Notes: generated by a model not told the origin, from the sequence alone. Counted from the stretch's first letter, positions 33,162 to 45,935 are shown. The stretch: 64,000 nt of DNA from Massariosphaeria phaeospora (GCA_011032825.1 JAADJZ010000002.1:2046001-2110000); one strand, 5' to 3'. Made by a program: numbers and translations.

Positions 33162-33471
33162 ATGCGTTTCATTCAATCCCTCGTCGTAAGCGTCGCACTT
33201 CTCGCAGGCTACGTGAAAGCAGCGATTATTGCCCACCCCATGGAGCAGCGACAGACCGACTGCGAAGAGCAGTATGGGACGTATCCGGAATACAAGGGAC
33301 CATGCGAATTAACGAGTACGTGAGATTGATGGGTTGAGCGTATACGAGGTTGACCAGTGTGAAATAGATTGCGGAGTCCGTGGACAGAATTGTAGGCAGA
33401 CGGGGTGGTCGGGGTGCGTTGGATATCCTTGTATGTGTGGACGAAATATACACATGGGCAACTCGAACTGA
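33162..33471 (+). CDS. small secreted cysteine-rich protein (candidate effector)
   Basis: Two exons: 33162-33315 and 33368-33471 (85 aa); 52-nt intron (GTACGT...AATAG). The frame is 86 codons including TGA and depends on splicing, so plain reading frames miss it. Residues 1-20 (MRFIQSLVVSVALLAGYVKA) are a textbook signal peptide. The mature about 65 residues contain seven cysteines (two in exon 1, five in exon 2) and end with GYPCMCGRN and a short polar tail. Size, signal peptide and Cys content fit fungal apoplastic effectors or defensin-like and antimicrobial peptides. No known family is recognised and no activity is implied. Seven is an odd number, so one Cys may be free or dimerise the protein. 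Confidence 0.78.
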
Positions 33472-34589
33472 TATCTCTTAGCCTTTGTCTGCCCGTACAA
33501 AGGGTGTGCTTGTACCAATTATTAGGGAGAGGTTGGTGGAAGAAAGAGATGACGTCCGGAAGCTATCATAGCATAAATCAAGCTCATCGGAATACTAAAA
33601 GTACTTGAAAACTTCTCTTTCGTGCTTCTCTCTTACGGTTTCAGTAGGTCGGTATCCCAGTTTCGTGTACTGTTCTTCTTGGATATTCCTCTCATCGGCC
33701 TGGTTGTACAATTCTCTAACGACATCGAGGTTCAATGAAGGGGGGTCCGGCTAACTTCCCCTTTCCCATAACTTCTCACGGAAGCCGTCAAGACCGTCGC
33801 GCTTCAAGCTCCGGACCTCCTGTTACTCCTCTCGGTGGAGAAAGAAGTTGTGCGAAAGAACCAGAGTGGGCGGAAGAAGGGTTGGGAGCCACCGGAAGAG
33901 CCAACAACTCAATGAGGTTTTCATGTCCATCGCAACTGCATCTTCGGTTATGTGATGAACTTTAGCTAGCAATGACGCTGAGCCGATAAAGAGTGCTGGC
34001 GGGGCCGGTGTCGCTGTCAATCGACGCGTGGAACACGACGGCTCGGACGGCCCTTCCCCGGCCGCTAGAAACGGGCCTCGGCAATTACAATCCCGACGAC
34101 ATCCGTCTCCCGTGTTGTACTAGGGTACGACCGAAGCTTCTCACCCTCCTACAACACACCTCACATCGGACATCTTGGTCAAGAAAACACACGCTTTTGA
34201 ACTATTGTGCCTTTGGTGATGATATCATCGGCTTCCATCACGTCCCCAGCCACTCCACCTCTACCTTGGTTCTATCCGGCCCACATGATCCCCTCGGTCA
34301 AACCATCACCGAGCAGGGCCGTCACACCATTTCGATCCCCTTGCAAAGTACCGAACACCCGTGTGGCCATTGGCCACCCCAATCCTTGCCCCAGGTTCCA
34401 CTTCCCCAGCTTCTTAAACCGACCTAGCTAGATATTGCAAGAATCATGGGGTTCCCCGCCTCTGGAGCAAGATGCAGGATCCTTTCAGAAAACATACTAC
34501 CTGGGCTCACTCCACGGCTCAGTTGTGAATTGTCGCATCATATATTGATCATTGATTGCGTGTGATCGTGAAATTCTTTCACAGGCGCG
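33472..34589. other. intergenic region
   Basis: 1.1 kb. A 144-codon open frame (33993-34427, plus) has no conserved feature. I see no gene here; the right end is the MFS promoter. Confidence 0.5.
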
Positions 34590-36217
34590 ATGGCAATCTT
34601 CAAGAAGAACGTGCTGAAAGTGAGCGACAACAAGAGAACTCGAGCTGCAGAGCTTACGCTGCGGGAATCTATATACCCGCTATGCTTAGTTACCATCTTG
34701 TTCTTCCTCTGGGTACGTCAGACGCCCACCATTTCTTCAGCGCTGCAAAACTAAAACTCCCCAGGGTTTCTCCTACGGCCTCCTCGACACGCTCAATAAG
34801 CATTTCCAAGAAACGCTCGGGATAACACGTTCGCGCTCTTCAGGTCTGCAAGCTGCCTACTTCGGTGCCTACCCGTTGGCCTCTCTCGGCCACGCGAACT
34901 GGCTGCTCCGGCACTACGGCTACAAGGTGGTCAAGACTGGTGATGGAAGAAACGCTAAAAACTAACATGACAAAGGTCGTCTTCATCTGGGGTCTCGTAC
35001 TTTACGGCGTCGGCTCGCTCATCGCCTGGCCATGCATTCTTCACCGCTCCTTTGGGGGTTTCTGCGCCGCCATCTTCATCATTGGCAATGGACTCGGATC
35101 GCTTGAGACAGCCGCGAATCCGTACCTGACTGTGTGCGGGCCGCCGAAGTACAGCGAGATGCGAATCAATATCGCGCAGGCGTTCAATGGGATAGGCACG
35201 GTCGTTGCGCCGGTGCTGGGGAGTTATGTGTTCTTCAAGAACACAGAGGACAACGTCGACGCGCTTAAGAATGTGCAATGGGTTTACCTCGCCATTGCGG
35301 TATTCGTCTTCCTGCTCGCGGTAGTGTTCTACTTCTCCCCGATCCCGGAGATCACAGGTACATACACGTCCCCGACAATCCTCGCCATCATACATGATTG
35401 GGGGATGTTTTGCTGGCTTATACTAACGTGTGTAGACGCCGACATGGCCTTCCAAGCCCAAGAGACCCACGCGGGCACCGACGTCCAGCCTTTCAGTAAA
35501 CAGTACCGCCTCTTCCACGCCACCTTTGCGCAGTTCTGCTACACAGGCGCGCAGGTCGCCATCGCCGGCGCCTTCATCAACTATGTGACCGAGACCCGCG
35601 GCAACACCGATTCCGCCACGGGCGCGCGCTTTCTGGCAGGCGCGCAAGGCGTCTTTGCGTTCGGCCGCTTTGCCGGCTCCGCACTGATGAAATTCGTGAA
35701 GCCGCGATGGGTGTTTTTGGTGTTCATGACCATGTGCATTGTGTTCATTGCGCCGAGCATCACGCAGCGCGGAAATACCGGCATGAGCATGTTGTACATT
35801 GTGCTGTTTTTCGAGTCGATTATTTTCCCTACAATTGTTGCACTGGGGATGCGCGGACTGGGCAAGTACAGCAAACGCGGGTCCGGCTTCATCGTTGGTG
35901 GTGTATCTGGCGGCGCAGTGGTCCCAGTCCTGTTGTTCGTGGCGTCAGACGCGCAGGGCCAGCCAGATCTTGCACGAGGTCATGCACCGACTGCCATCGC
36001 CATGGCGGTGCCCCTGGCGTTCTTCGTCGCCGCCTGGTCGTATCCGATCTGCGTGAACTTCGTGCCGGCGTACAGAGACGTCGCGGACAAGTTCCACACT
36101 GCGGAAATTGGAATCGTTCATCCTTCCTCCACGGACGAGGAGAACCAGGGAGGAGTCTTAGGAAAGGACGCCGCGCCAACGCAGACCGAGACTCTGGGTC
36201 CCGAGAGGGGGGTCTGA
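34590..36217 (+). CDS. MFS sugar permease, FucP-like
   Basis: Four exons: 34590-34712, 34765-34926, 34976-35357 and 35436-36217 (482 aa). Intron 2 has a weak GTGGTC donor but an ACTAAC branch, and the join HYGYK/VVFIWG restores the family sequence. Twelve transmembrane helices are expected. The FucP-type signatures are visible: FFLWGFSYGLLDTLN, QAAYFGAYPLA, WGLVLYGVGSL, and the ETAANPYLTVCGPP motif of the fucose/glucose/galactose:H+ symporter group. It likely imports a hexose or deoxyhexose at the plasma membrane; the exact sugar cannot be read. A charged C-terminal tail of about 40 residues is cytosolic. No catabolic partner is adjacent. Confidence 0.9.
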
Positions 36218-37411
36218 ACGTGTTTTCCATCCCAGGTTAGAGGCACGACACGCGTGTCAAGCCCAGGGAACAGTCGCACACTTCAACGACAATTCGATCA
36301 CTGTACCTACCAATACCTATTGCGCTATTTCCACACCCGCAATGGCTACTCCACATACACTAGCCAACCCCCAACGGGGCCGCAAAGTACCCCGCATTAT
36401 AGCTCTCCGCGCCCCAGATCCCAAGCTTCACGCTACCGGTAAACTAGTCAGTCAGTCGTCCCGCATCCACGCATCCATGCTTCCATCGCATCCAGCATCC
36501 ACAAAGCTTCGTCCGACATCGCGCTCCTTCCTTCTCTACTTTGTTACTTGGCAGCTTTGCGCTGATAATAAGCTGACTACAGCATTGCGTCTATATGCAC
36601 ACCAAGGCATGTATGTACGTTGGATGTGCTCAGTCATGCATGATTGATATCTGTCCCTGCTTCCCACCTGTAGCCCTATCGCGTACGCCGTCCGTGTGTA
36701 TTTACCAGTAGGTATGCAATCCTAATACCGCCTTCCGGCATCTATCCGTCGCCGTCTCGCGCGAGATGCAACCACCACACGCCAGCTCCAGCTTCAGCAC
36801 CCGCGGAATCCATCTCCCACCGACCAAGTTTCATTATCCCCACGCCTTCGCCATCTTCACTTTATCTCACGTGGGGCCCCATCCTCCATTCCGTCCCATC
36901 CTATCCCATTCCCGTCCCCATGCACGATCTAGCCCCTACCCTCCACACTCTCTGCACGCGTGCGGGGGTGGGGCAATTTACCCAGATGGGCCATGGGGGC
37001 GCCAGCCACCAGGCACCAGACGCACCTGGACCGCGAGCACACAGGCGCGGAATAGCTGTGAATGAAAGGTGGCTAGGTAGCTAGGTAGCCAACTGGTATC
37101 ATCGGATTATGGTGGTGGCGGTGGCGGTGGTGAGGATATTGGGAATGGGATGGGGGGTGCGGGATGCATGGATGGTAGGGCAGGTAGCGATGCGTGCGGC
37201 AGTTTCGTGCTTGGCTAAATGCCGATCGGAGGGAGAGTGCCGGGGTGTGCGGATGCGTGTGCGTGAAGCTAGCTAGACAGACGACCAAGACGAATATCGA
37301 GCTGGGTTAAGTCGAGATGATCTGGGGTATCCTGAGGGGTCGGGTTGGGGTGGGAGCTGCGAGGGGGACCCATGGATGGGTGGGGACAGGACTGGCCTAG
37401 AACTGGACAGC

Positions 37412-37435
37412 GACAGACAGACAGACAGACAGACA
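37412..37435 (+). repeat. (GACA)6 microsatellite
   Basis: Six perfect GACA units upstream of the MFS gene at 37675. Confidence 0.95.
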
Positions 37436-37633
37436 TATAAACCTGGGGTAAAGTACGTTTGTCGTGCAGGTCCAAGCATCGATCGCTGCCGATCGATCCT
37501 AATCGTTTCTCGAGGTACCTGCATCTCTTCTTTCTTGTTCACGTTCCGTTGTAGACAACGTCGCAGCTAGGCCTGTGAAAAGCCAATTGAGTTGAGAACG
37601 AAGGCTTTTTGGTTCATTGATTAAACGCATTGA

Positions 37634-37658
37634 CTGAACTGAACTGAACTGAACTGAA
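37634..37658 (+). repeat. (CTGAA)5 microsatellite in the 5' leader
   Basis: Five perfect CTGAA units end 17 bp before the ATG at 37675, so they probably lie in the 5' untranslated region. Confidence 0.93.
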
Positions 37659-37674
37659 CGGGGTGGTATTCAAG

Positions 37675-39572
37675 ATGGGTCTCGGAATCCTGGACGATCA
37701 CCATTTGGAGCATGTGCCTGGTACGGCGCTGCTGGCGGATATGGTGGATGCAGAACGGCATCGGTATCACGGTGCGTAGTGCTTTCTCTCACCCACTCAT
37801 CTTCCCCCGTCTTCTCTTCCTCTCCACCACCTTTCCCAATCAACCAACTAACCCCCGCCCCCTCCCCAGGCCGCGACACCTCGGCCCTCAAACACGCCCG
37901 CGGCCGCAACGCCGACATCGTCCTCGTCCCCCAACCCAGCGAATCCCCACGCGACCCTTTAAACTGGCCGCAACACAAAAAAGAACTCCTCCTGCTCATC
38001 ATCTCGCTCGACACAGCCGTCGTCGGCGCATGGGGCCCGATGATCTCGCCCGCGTACGCCGAAATGGCCGTGCAGTTCGACATGAGCTACAACAGCCTGA
38101 ACGCGGGACTCGGCTGGGCCATCTTCGCCATCGGCATCTCGTGCTTTGTGACGAATGGCCTGGCGGTCAAGTACGGGCGGCGGCCGGTCATGATGCTGGG
38201 GAATCTGCTGTTGTTTGTGAGCTCGGTGTGGGCGTACCATGCGCATAGCTATGAGAGTTTGCTGGCGAGTAGGATTGTGGGCGCGATTGGTATGAGTCCG
38301 TTTGAGGTGTTGACGACGGCCGTGATTGGCGATATATACTATGTGCATGAGAGGGGGTTGAGGCTGGCGTTCTGGGGGCTGTGTTTGAGTGTTGGGGTTG
38401 GGGGTGGTAGTGTGATTAGCGGGTATATCTGCCAGGTGAGTTGTGTTGTGTCCGCAAATTCGGTGGGATGATTGCTAATGCGTGGTTGGTAGAATCTCGG
38501 ATGGAACTGGACGTACGGCATCTGCGCCATCTTTTACGGCGTCTTCATCGTCCTGATCTTCTTCTTCGTCCCCGAGACCGTGTACCACCGCGACGCAGCC
38601 TACAACCTCGATCTCGGAACCACAGACCACACCGAGGACATCCTCGACCAGAAGACCGGAGGCGACGACGCGACGGTTGTCGACGAAAAGCCCGAGGCCG
38701 AGTCCCGCACCGAGGACGTCGCACACAGCCATGCTCCCATCTACACCGGTGCCGACGAGAAGCCGTATACGTTCTGGGAAGAGCTGCGCCCGGTGCGCGG
38801 CGTCGAGAGCGACGAGAACCTGCTTGCTATCATCTTCCGCCCCTTCGGCATGCTGCTGTTCCCGCAGGTTCTGTACGGCTTCATCACGTACGGCATGTCG
38901 ACGTCCTGGCTCGTCGTCATGATCTCCGTGCTCGCGCAGCTGTTCACCGTCCCGCCGTATAACTTTTCTGTCTCAGCGGTTGGCTTGATCAGCATCGCGC
39001 CGCTCGTTGCGTCTCTGCTAGGAATCGTTTCTGGACCGCTGAACGACTGGACCGTCAAGAAGCTTGCGCGCTGGAACAACGGCATCTACGAGCCGGAGTT
39101 TCGGCTTGCACCGAATATTCTGACGCTGGTCATGGGCATCGTCGGGTTCTTTGGTTTCGGGGCCACACTGGAGAACCACGCACCTTGGATTGGGCCAGTG
39201 ATCCTGTATGGGTTGATTTATTTCGCCATGGCATTCCTCAACATCGGGTACGTACCGTGTCGTTTCCCTCGCATTCAATTCTCCGTGTCTAACATGCTCC
39301 CGCCCAGAATTTACGGCTACATCACCGAATGCCACCGCTCCAAAGCGCCTGAAGCATTCGCTGCGCTGAATCTTCGCAACGTCTACTCCTTCGGCATGAA
39401 CTACTTCATCAGTTCTTGGATCATGAACCAAGGGCCACTGCAGGTGTTCTCGATTATCGGTGGCCTGCACGTTTTCATCCTCCTCTTGACAATTCCAATG
39501 TGGATATACGGAAAGAAATGTCGGAGTATGACTGCTAGAATGCCGTTCTTCAAGAAATTGCAGGGCCATTGA
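37675..39572 (+). CDS. MFS transporter, HOL1/DHA1-like
   Basis: Four exons: 37675-37771, 37870-38435, 38493-39247 and 39308-39572 (560 aa); introns of 98, 57 and 60 nt. The N-terminal tail ends in ESPRDPLNWP, a hallmark of fungal HOL1-type drug:H+ antiporter-like MFS proteins. Twelve helices in two halves follow (first set about residues 70-235, second from about 330). They are split by an acidic, hydrophilic loop (DHTEDILDQKTGGDDATVVDE) as usual for the family. Conserved KYGRRP lies in loop 2-3. It is a plasma-membrane efflux or uptake carrier of unknown substrate. A pentanucleotide repeat lies just upstream of the ATG and may vary in length between strains. Confidence 0.9.
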
Positions 39573-40532
39573 GCGTTGAGGAGGGAGGCTCGCGGGATCG
39601 ATTGCCGGATGAGGAAGGTGTTTAGTAGTGCAGCGCCGTAGCGTACAATTCACAGTGCTTTTTGCCCGATACCTACGGTTCAGTTCTTGTGAATGTTAGT
39701 GCTGATGTTCTCACATCCTGTGCTTTACAACGAACGCGTGTATGACCAAGTGGTGGGACAAGTGGCTGAAAAATACTTTCGCTTGCCTTACGCGTCTGTC
39801 TCGCCTACCCCACGCTCGATTAGATAAGCTTCCGGTGAGTTAGTCGGTATGTCTGAAGCAAATTTTAGCCAACTGTCTGAAAGTCATACGAATTTCGGGT
39901 TTAGATAATTATCAATGTCTGGACCAATCGCAAGAGGTCAATCCTTCATTGTTAACCCCACAGTGGTGATTCCGCAGCCCCGATCTTCGTAGATCGCGCG
40001 AAAATCCATTTCGGGCAACCGCTTAATACATATCACTAGATCGAGTTTCAGCTAGCAAACTGTTCACGTACTGTACGGGGGACGCGACTCCTCGGACGTG
40101 GCTGAGAAGAATGAGGTTTGGAGTTCCTGGTGCGCACGGACAGCCTCAAATAGCCATGTAAAAGAAATTCTGTCACTCGAACCTTGTCATTTGCCAATAT
40201 CCTAGTGGTTGACCTCAAGGCCAATGGCCCGTGGTTTGAGGTAGCGAGTTGGCTTCCGGTGTGGGAGGCTGCGAGAACGCCCTATGGATGATGTGACATG
40301 TTGTCCATCAAGGCATAACCTTGACAGCTGTTGGGGGAGTCGAGAGAGGTCGGAAGGCAAACGGTCGAGATGCGGTCCGCGTGGCAATACGCCTGGAGCA
40401 TGTTACCGCATTGGAACAGCGTTGGCCAAACGGTCGAAAAAAGCATCGGGGAAGATGGAATGTTACAATAATTACCTCTTCTCCTGCCCCACTGAGACTG
40501 GCGAGCTACTCACATTTCCCGTTACCCGCACT
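39573..40532. other. intergenic region
   Basis: 960 bp, 3' end of the MFS gene and promoter of the 7TM gene. The frame of the 7TM gene is open upstream to 40284 with another ATG at 40455, so its start could be earlier than chosen. Confidence 0.45.
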
Positions 40533-41570
40533 ATGAACGCAACAATAATCCCTCGAGAGGAAGGCATGGGCGCCGGGAGTTCGCTATCATACCGGACAGC
40601 GCTCATCGTCATCGTCTTCCTCGCACTGGCCGTTTACAACGCTGTCGAGATAGTCTGCCGCATCTTCACTCGGTTCCAGGTATATCACGGAGTATACTTT
40701 TATTCCATGCTGGCGGCATCGATCGGAATCATCATCCACGCATTCGGCTACTTCCTCCGTAACTACGACGTGTCGCACTCGGCACCACTGGAGATAACCA
40801 TGGCATGTGGAGGCGGGGTGCTCATGATAACCGGGCAGAGCATCGTGCTCTACTAGCGACTCCACCTCGTGTCGCGTGGACAGAAGGATCGCTGGCTGTT
40901 AGTTATGATTCTACCGGATTGTGTCGTAGTCCAAGGCGGCGCGACGACGCTGTTTGCCGGCTCGAACTCGACAAACCCCGAACCATTCCTCAAAATATAC
41001 GCAGCGTGGGAAATCTTCCAGGTTACGTGGTTTTTCGTTCAAGAATGTCTGATCAGCGGTCTCTACGTCTACCGCGCTGTCACCCTCATCAGGACCTCCG
41101 GGGTGTTCAGGGGCGACGACGCCAAACGAGTGTTCAACCATCTGATTCTGGTCAATCTGTTGGTCATCGCACTCGATGTCACTGTTCTGGCTCTTCAGTA
41201 TGCGGGGTTGTACACCATTCAGACGAGCTGGAAGACGCTGGCCTACAGTATCAAGCTCAAATTTGAGTTCGACATCTTGAACCGACTGGTCGACCTCACC
41301 AAGGCGGGCTTCAACAATCGACCTTCGGGCTCCCGATTTATGTCGGAGAGTGTGGCAGAGATGGGCGCGGGGAGAGGCGCACAGGGAAGTGCGATTGGAG
41401 CAGAATTTGGAAATTCAACATACGTGCGGATGGAGGAGCGGGATATTGCGCTACGGACCACGTCCAATGTAGTAAAGACAACAGAAATTCAGGTGAAATT
41501 GGAGGGCGTCGACGCGATAAGTGAGGGCAGTTCCAATAGCGTGCAGGGGAAGAAAAAGGTAGAGATGTAA
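40533..41570 (+). pseudogene. fungal seven-TM membrane protein (DUF7703-type) with one in-frame TAG
   Basis: The frame from 40533 to TAA 41570 encodes seven hydrophobic helices and a hydrophilic tail, but TAG stands at 40854-40856. Reading on in the same frame gives a normal protein (345 codons). The stop falls in helix 3 within a block that reads GQSIVLY-stop-RLHLV; fungal relatives typically have LYSRLHLV here, so a Ser codon (TCG) probably became TAG. No intron with usable sites removes the stop. Families of this shape are GPCR-like fungal membrane proteins without known ligand; the DUF7703 label is from memory of the motif. A truncated three-helix product would not work, so the gene is likely inactive or dependent on readthrough. 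The gene could also start at ATG 40455. Confidence 0.72.
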
Positions 41571-42345
41571 CGGCAGAGCGTGCTATGAACGGAGTGTGTG
41601 TTTACCTGTACCTACCAGATGGCTCCTGTGACTGTTGGCCGAGCCAGTGCCATGGTCAGAAAACGATGGCCAGAATCTGACGAAAATGCTAAACGCGTGG
41701 AGTGATGTGAAGGTCTGACGCAGAAACGAAGCAAGGGCCATTGGTCGCGCTGCGGCCCGATATGTCAATGATGTGTACCACTCGCTGATTTGGGCAGTTT
41801 GTTCCATCGAGGCCGCGCTAGGGCACACTCGTAATATGATGGAAGAGATGTAGAGGTGGGGACCATGTCCTGTACGCAGTCAACGCACACGAACGCTGCG
41901 TGCACCGAGGCACTGGCTGCGAGGGCGCGACTCGGGCAGGAGAGCTGATTCGACGGGCTCGAACACAATGGGCGGCAGCCGTAGACACGCCATGTATTGG
42001 TGCGCGAAGTGCGACGCGAGGGAGGGCGCGCAGCGAGCGAGAGAGAGGACCTTTGGGGTTGAAGACAGCGCTATGACCCTGTTCGGCGGCCGGCGTCCAG
42101 CTTCCGGCAGCGCCCGGCCGCATCAGCATCCATGCTTGCGCCTCACCGTCGTGTGCCGCCTGGGCAGCGGGCAGAGCGCAGCGCGCAGAGCGACGGTGCC
42201 TGGCCGCAGACGACGCCGCTCGCAGTCTTCCACGCCACGTCCACGTCCACGTCCACGTCCACGGCCATGACCAGCCCCAATCGCGCCCATTGCTGCTGCC
42301 CCGCGCAGCCTTAAGACGACCGGCCCCACGAAGCATGCGGCGGTC
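41571..42345. other. intergenic region
   Basis: 775 bp; the right half is GC-rich and contains the CCACGT array. Open frames on both strands here are compositional. It holds the promoter of the GT90 gene. Confidence 0.45.
42235..42264 (+). repeat. (CCACGT)n hexanucleotide repeat
   Basis: Four perfect CCACGT units plus one variant (CCACGG), about 80 bp before the predicted GT90 start. The units also create ACGTCC/CACGTC cores that could bind bZIP or bHLH proteins. Confidence 0.9.
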
Positions 42346-45300
42346 ATGGACAGGAAGGCCCTCTTCTATCCTTGGTGCGTCGCCCGTCGTCCGCAGACGC
42401 ACTCACCCTTCAAACTTGCAGCCGCACACGGCGAACAGCACTGACAGCCCGCAGCGGCCTCATCTTAGGGACGAGCTACCTCGCGACCACCCAGCACGCC
42501 TCGTTTGCCTTCGACCGCCCGCTGCACACCTTCGCCGTGGTGCTGCTGCTCGCCGGCCTCGCCATCGTCGCCTACGAAGCATGCACCGCGAAGACGCGGC
42601 GGCCGGCCTTGATTGCGCGCTATGTCGCAATCCCGCTGAGCGACGGCAATGGTAGATCGTCCGACGAGATCCTGGCGCCGCCCCAGCACCCGCGTGTGCC
42701 GACGTCGTTGGGCGTCAAGGCGCTGGCGGGGTTGGTGACGGCGCTGATGTTCACCATCTGCGTGCGCGCCGCCATCTACTACCGAGTGATGAAGCATATC
42801 GAGTGCACGGGACCCTCCGCTCTTGTACGTCTTACTCTGGTGTATAGTTTGTCTGGTATGCTAATTGTCCGAGGCCTTCCTCCCACTCGTCCTGGCTGTG
42901 CACCATTCTTCGCGCTACTCAAGATCCTCATCTTGGAACAGCGACCCCCCTCCGACGGCACCGCTAGAATACCTTGTCCACTTCGCCTTCCACGGGACCA
43001 CGCGCTACATCCTCCCCGCTTTTCTGCTGTCCATAAGCAGCTTCCTGACAACTTGGAAGACGAGCGCCCTGCAGTCGACGTACATATGCCCACTATCCAA
43101 TTCAGCAGCCTCGACCATACCCAAGCTGCAGTTTCTCGGCTTTCTCTTCGATTGCACCGTCGCCTTGGTGCTGTACAACCTTATCGACGACGGCGTGGCC
43201 CAGACCGTTGACAATGCCGTAGAGCTCAGCGACAGGGCTACAAATAACGTCTTGATTGGTTTGACATTTACGGTAAGTAGTCTTATACCGTGGAACTCTG
43301 AAACACCACACTGACTGAACAAGGCATCGTCTCTAGTGCTTGCTGTGGCCGGCATCGCCATATATGCCGCACTGCCGGAGCATCGGCAATGGATCCTGGC
43401 GGCTCCTCCTGAATACCTGCAAGGTCTTTTGCGTTTGTCTTTAATGATACCCCTCACGACTTTATGTTTTCTTGTTACGGTAGGTGAACAGCGATGCCCA
43501 ACCTTATGCCTCGCTAACTTGTTAGGTTCGTATGTACGGCGTTATGGGTGCTGTCTTCATTCTTGCATTCTCAGCTGCATATATAGGAGTTCTACGAGCA
43601 CTTGGCACCGGCGTTTCTTATTCTTTTCCTCCAAAGCCTACAGTTGGGCTTATTCTTTGTTTGATTCTTCTTACCATCGCCCTTATCCTGTCATTCGTAG
43701 TGGATACTAACTCCGAAAATCGCGTTAGACCGAAGATGCATGTGCGTCTTGGAAGACCTCAAATGGTAGTGTTTGTGTTCGTGTTGTTGGTCTTCTCTTT
43801 CGGTGTCGCGGCATACCGTTACCAACCACCTTTTCCTGGTCACCCTGTCACCACGCTCATCAGGCTTGCAAACGAGCAGCACTACTCTTGGTCGTCACAA
43901 GCACGTCGAAGCAAAACACTAGCCGAGGCCGTACGAAACTATCAAAGTCGGTACGGCCGAGACCCTCCTCCAAGCTTCGACAAGTGGTATGAGTACGCCA
44001 CTGGACGAAATTCCATGGTGATCGACGACTTCGATAACGTCGAAGAAGATCTTGCCCCATTCGCATCGCTGAGTCCGGTTGAGCTGCGGCAACGAACTTT
44101 GGAAATTCTTGCCGATGCAAACGGGCTTGGTGGCATCAGTATCCGGCAAGGGAAAGCTGCGGTACTAGGAGAGGTTCCCGGAACGCACAGGTGGATGGTG
44201 GATGGAACAATACAGCTAATCGAGAAGTTTGTCAGTTACCTTCCCGATATGGATTTCGCCATCAATCTCAATGATGAGTGTCGAGTTGCACCACCGTACG
44301 CTGTTTTGCTGCACACTTATACGAAAGGGGCATTGGAATTCGAAAAACGCAGTTCTAATCCCGCGCTCAACTTCAGCACCGACCGCGCGTCTACCTGGCC
44401 AAATATTGGCAACATACCTGGCAAGCGGTCACACTTTGAGAATCATAGCCTCCAACCAACATTTCAAACCTACGGCTCGGTCGCCTGCGCACCAGATTCC
44501 CTCGCCCGGCGTGAACGCGAATGGAATACGCGCTCTCTCTGCACAGCTTGCGCCGCTCCACACTCGATGGGGATATTTGTAGCGAACTGGACATTGTCCG
44601 CATATCCTTGCCACCAGCCTGATCTTGCAAACCTTCACGGTCTCCATCTTAGCCCGGCTGCATTGCATGGCACTCATGACCTTGTCCCTGTTTTCAGCCA
44701 GAGCCGCGCCCCGGGCTACGTCGATATCCGATTTCCAAGCCCATGGAATTACATGGGTAAATCATCATATCAGTTCGACGAAAAGAACCCGGATCCTAGT
44801 TTTGTCAAGAAGGAAAACACGTTGTTCTGGCGAGGTGCCACATCAGAGGGCGTCAGTGCCGGTAGTGGCGCGTGGAAAGGCATGCTGCGACAGCGACTAG
44901 TACATCTACTCAACAACAATACTGGTACGCAGCCTATTCTTCTGCCCAAAGGCAAAGACAGGAGTAAGATTGACTATGTGATCGAAAACACAGCGACAAT
45001 CAAACGACTTTTGGAAACAAAGGTGGACGCCCGATTTGTAGGCCAAATCGTCCGCTGTGGCGGTGTCGATTGTACCGACCAAACCCGCGAATTCGGCCTG
45101 GCTAACGCCGTGGACTTCAAGCAACATTGGCGTTACCGGTTCCTCTTCGACGCCGACGGCGCGGGCTTTTCTGGCCGCTTCATCCCCTTCCTGCAATCCA
45201 ACTCGGTCGTTTTCAAAGCTGCGCTCTTCCGCGAGTGGTATGAAGGCCGGCTGTTCGCCTGGAAGCACTTCGTCCCGGTCGACCTCCGACTCCACGACCT

Positions 45301-45541
45301 ATTCTCATTGCTGGCGTATTTCGGCGGGTATGGCGTCGATCGGCGCGATAAGCGAATGATGGAGCCGCGCGAAAAGGAGGCCGAGGACATCGCAAGGGCT
45401 GGGAAAGTGTGGACTGAGAAGGTGTTGCGCAAGGAGGATATGGAGATTTACATGTTTAGGCTGCTGCTTGAGTGGGGGAGGCTGACGGACGACCGAAGAG
45501 AGGAGGTGGGGTTTCGGTTGGAGGGGAGGGACAATGGGTAG
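42346..45541 (+). CDS. GT90/CAP10-family glycosyltransferase with N-terminal multi-pass region
   Basis: Five exons: 42346-42374, 42422-42824, 42874-43272, 43324-43479 and 43526-45541 (1000 aa); four introns of 46-51 nt in consistent phase. The first about 430 residues hold about ten hydrophobic helices. The C-terminal 550 residues are a lumenal-type CAP10 (GT90) domain, with NTLFWRGATSEG near 761 and the diagnostic WRYRFLFDADGAGFSGRF...LQSNSVVFK near 863-890. The protein then has WKHFVPVD, as in Cryptococcus Cap10/Cas-type and KDELC/POGLUT proteins. GT90 enzymes transfer xylose or glucose in the secretory pathway; in fungi they act in capsule or wall polysaccharide synthesis. The start exon is short (29 nt) and the least certain part. 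Confidence 0.85.
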
Positions 45542-45935
45542 TCGGGGTAGGCTGTTGGATCAAGATTTTGTTTACTGAAATTTAAAGGTTTATTATTTAT
45601 GGTGGTGGCTTTTGGGGGGAGGCCATTGAGTTGATGTGGCCAGGAGGTGACGATGCCAAAGCATCGTGCTACTAACTACACAACGTTGCACACTACATGT
45701 TATATTAATCTGACGCAGGAGCTCCAGACTGGTACCTATCTTGAAGACTTCACCAACCGCGATTCTGGAAAGGATATGCAAAATCGCCTGCATGGCAAGT
45801 AGTAAGTACGCAATGGTTTCTACAGCTATATCGGTACCACTTCTCCCTTCATTCCATCTACTCCCTCAAGCTCCATACTGACTCGCATGTCTAGAACAAC
45901 AGTACCATCTACTCACTCGGACAGCCAAACCCCCC
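45542..45935. other. convergent spacer
   Basis: 394 bp between the 3' ends of the GT90 and DJ-1-like genes. No gene seen; it is AT-rich near 45575-45605, consistent with 3' end signals. Confidence 0.5.

Larger units (their letters stand above)
36218..37674. other. intergenic region with microsatellites
   Basis: 1.46 kb between two transporter genes; C-rich left half, then a (GACA)6 array and a (CTGAA)5 array just before the next ATG. No gene is supported. Confidence 0.5.

Noticed and set aside
33993..34427. 144-codon open frame on the plus strand
   Set aside because: No domain, no hydrophobic core, unusual His/Ser/Thr/Pro content; looks random.
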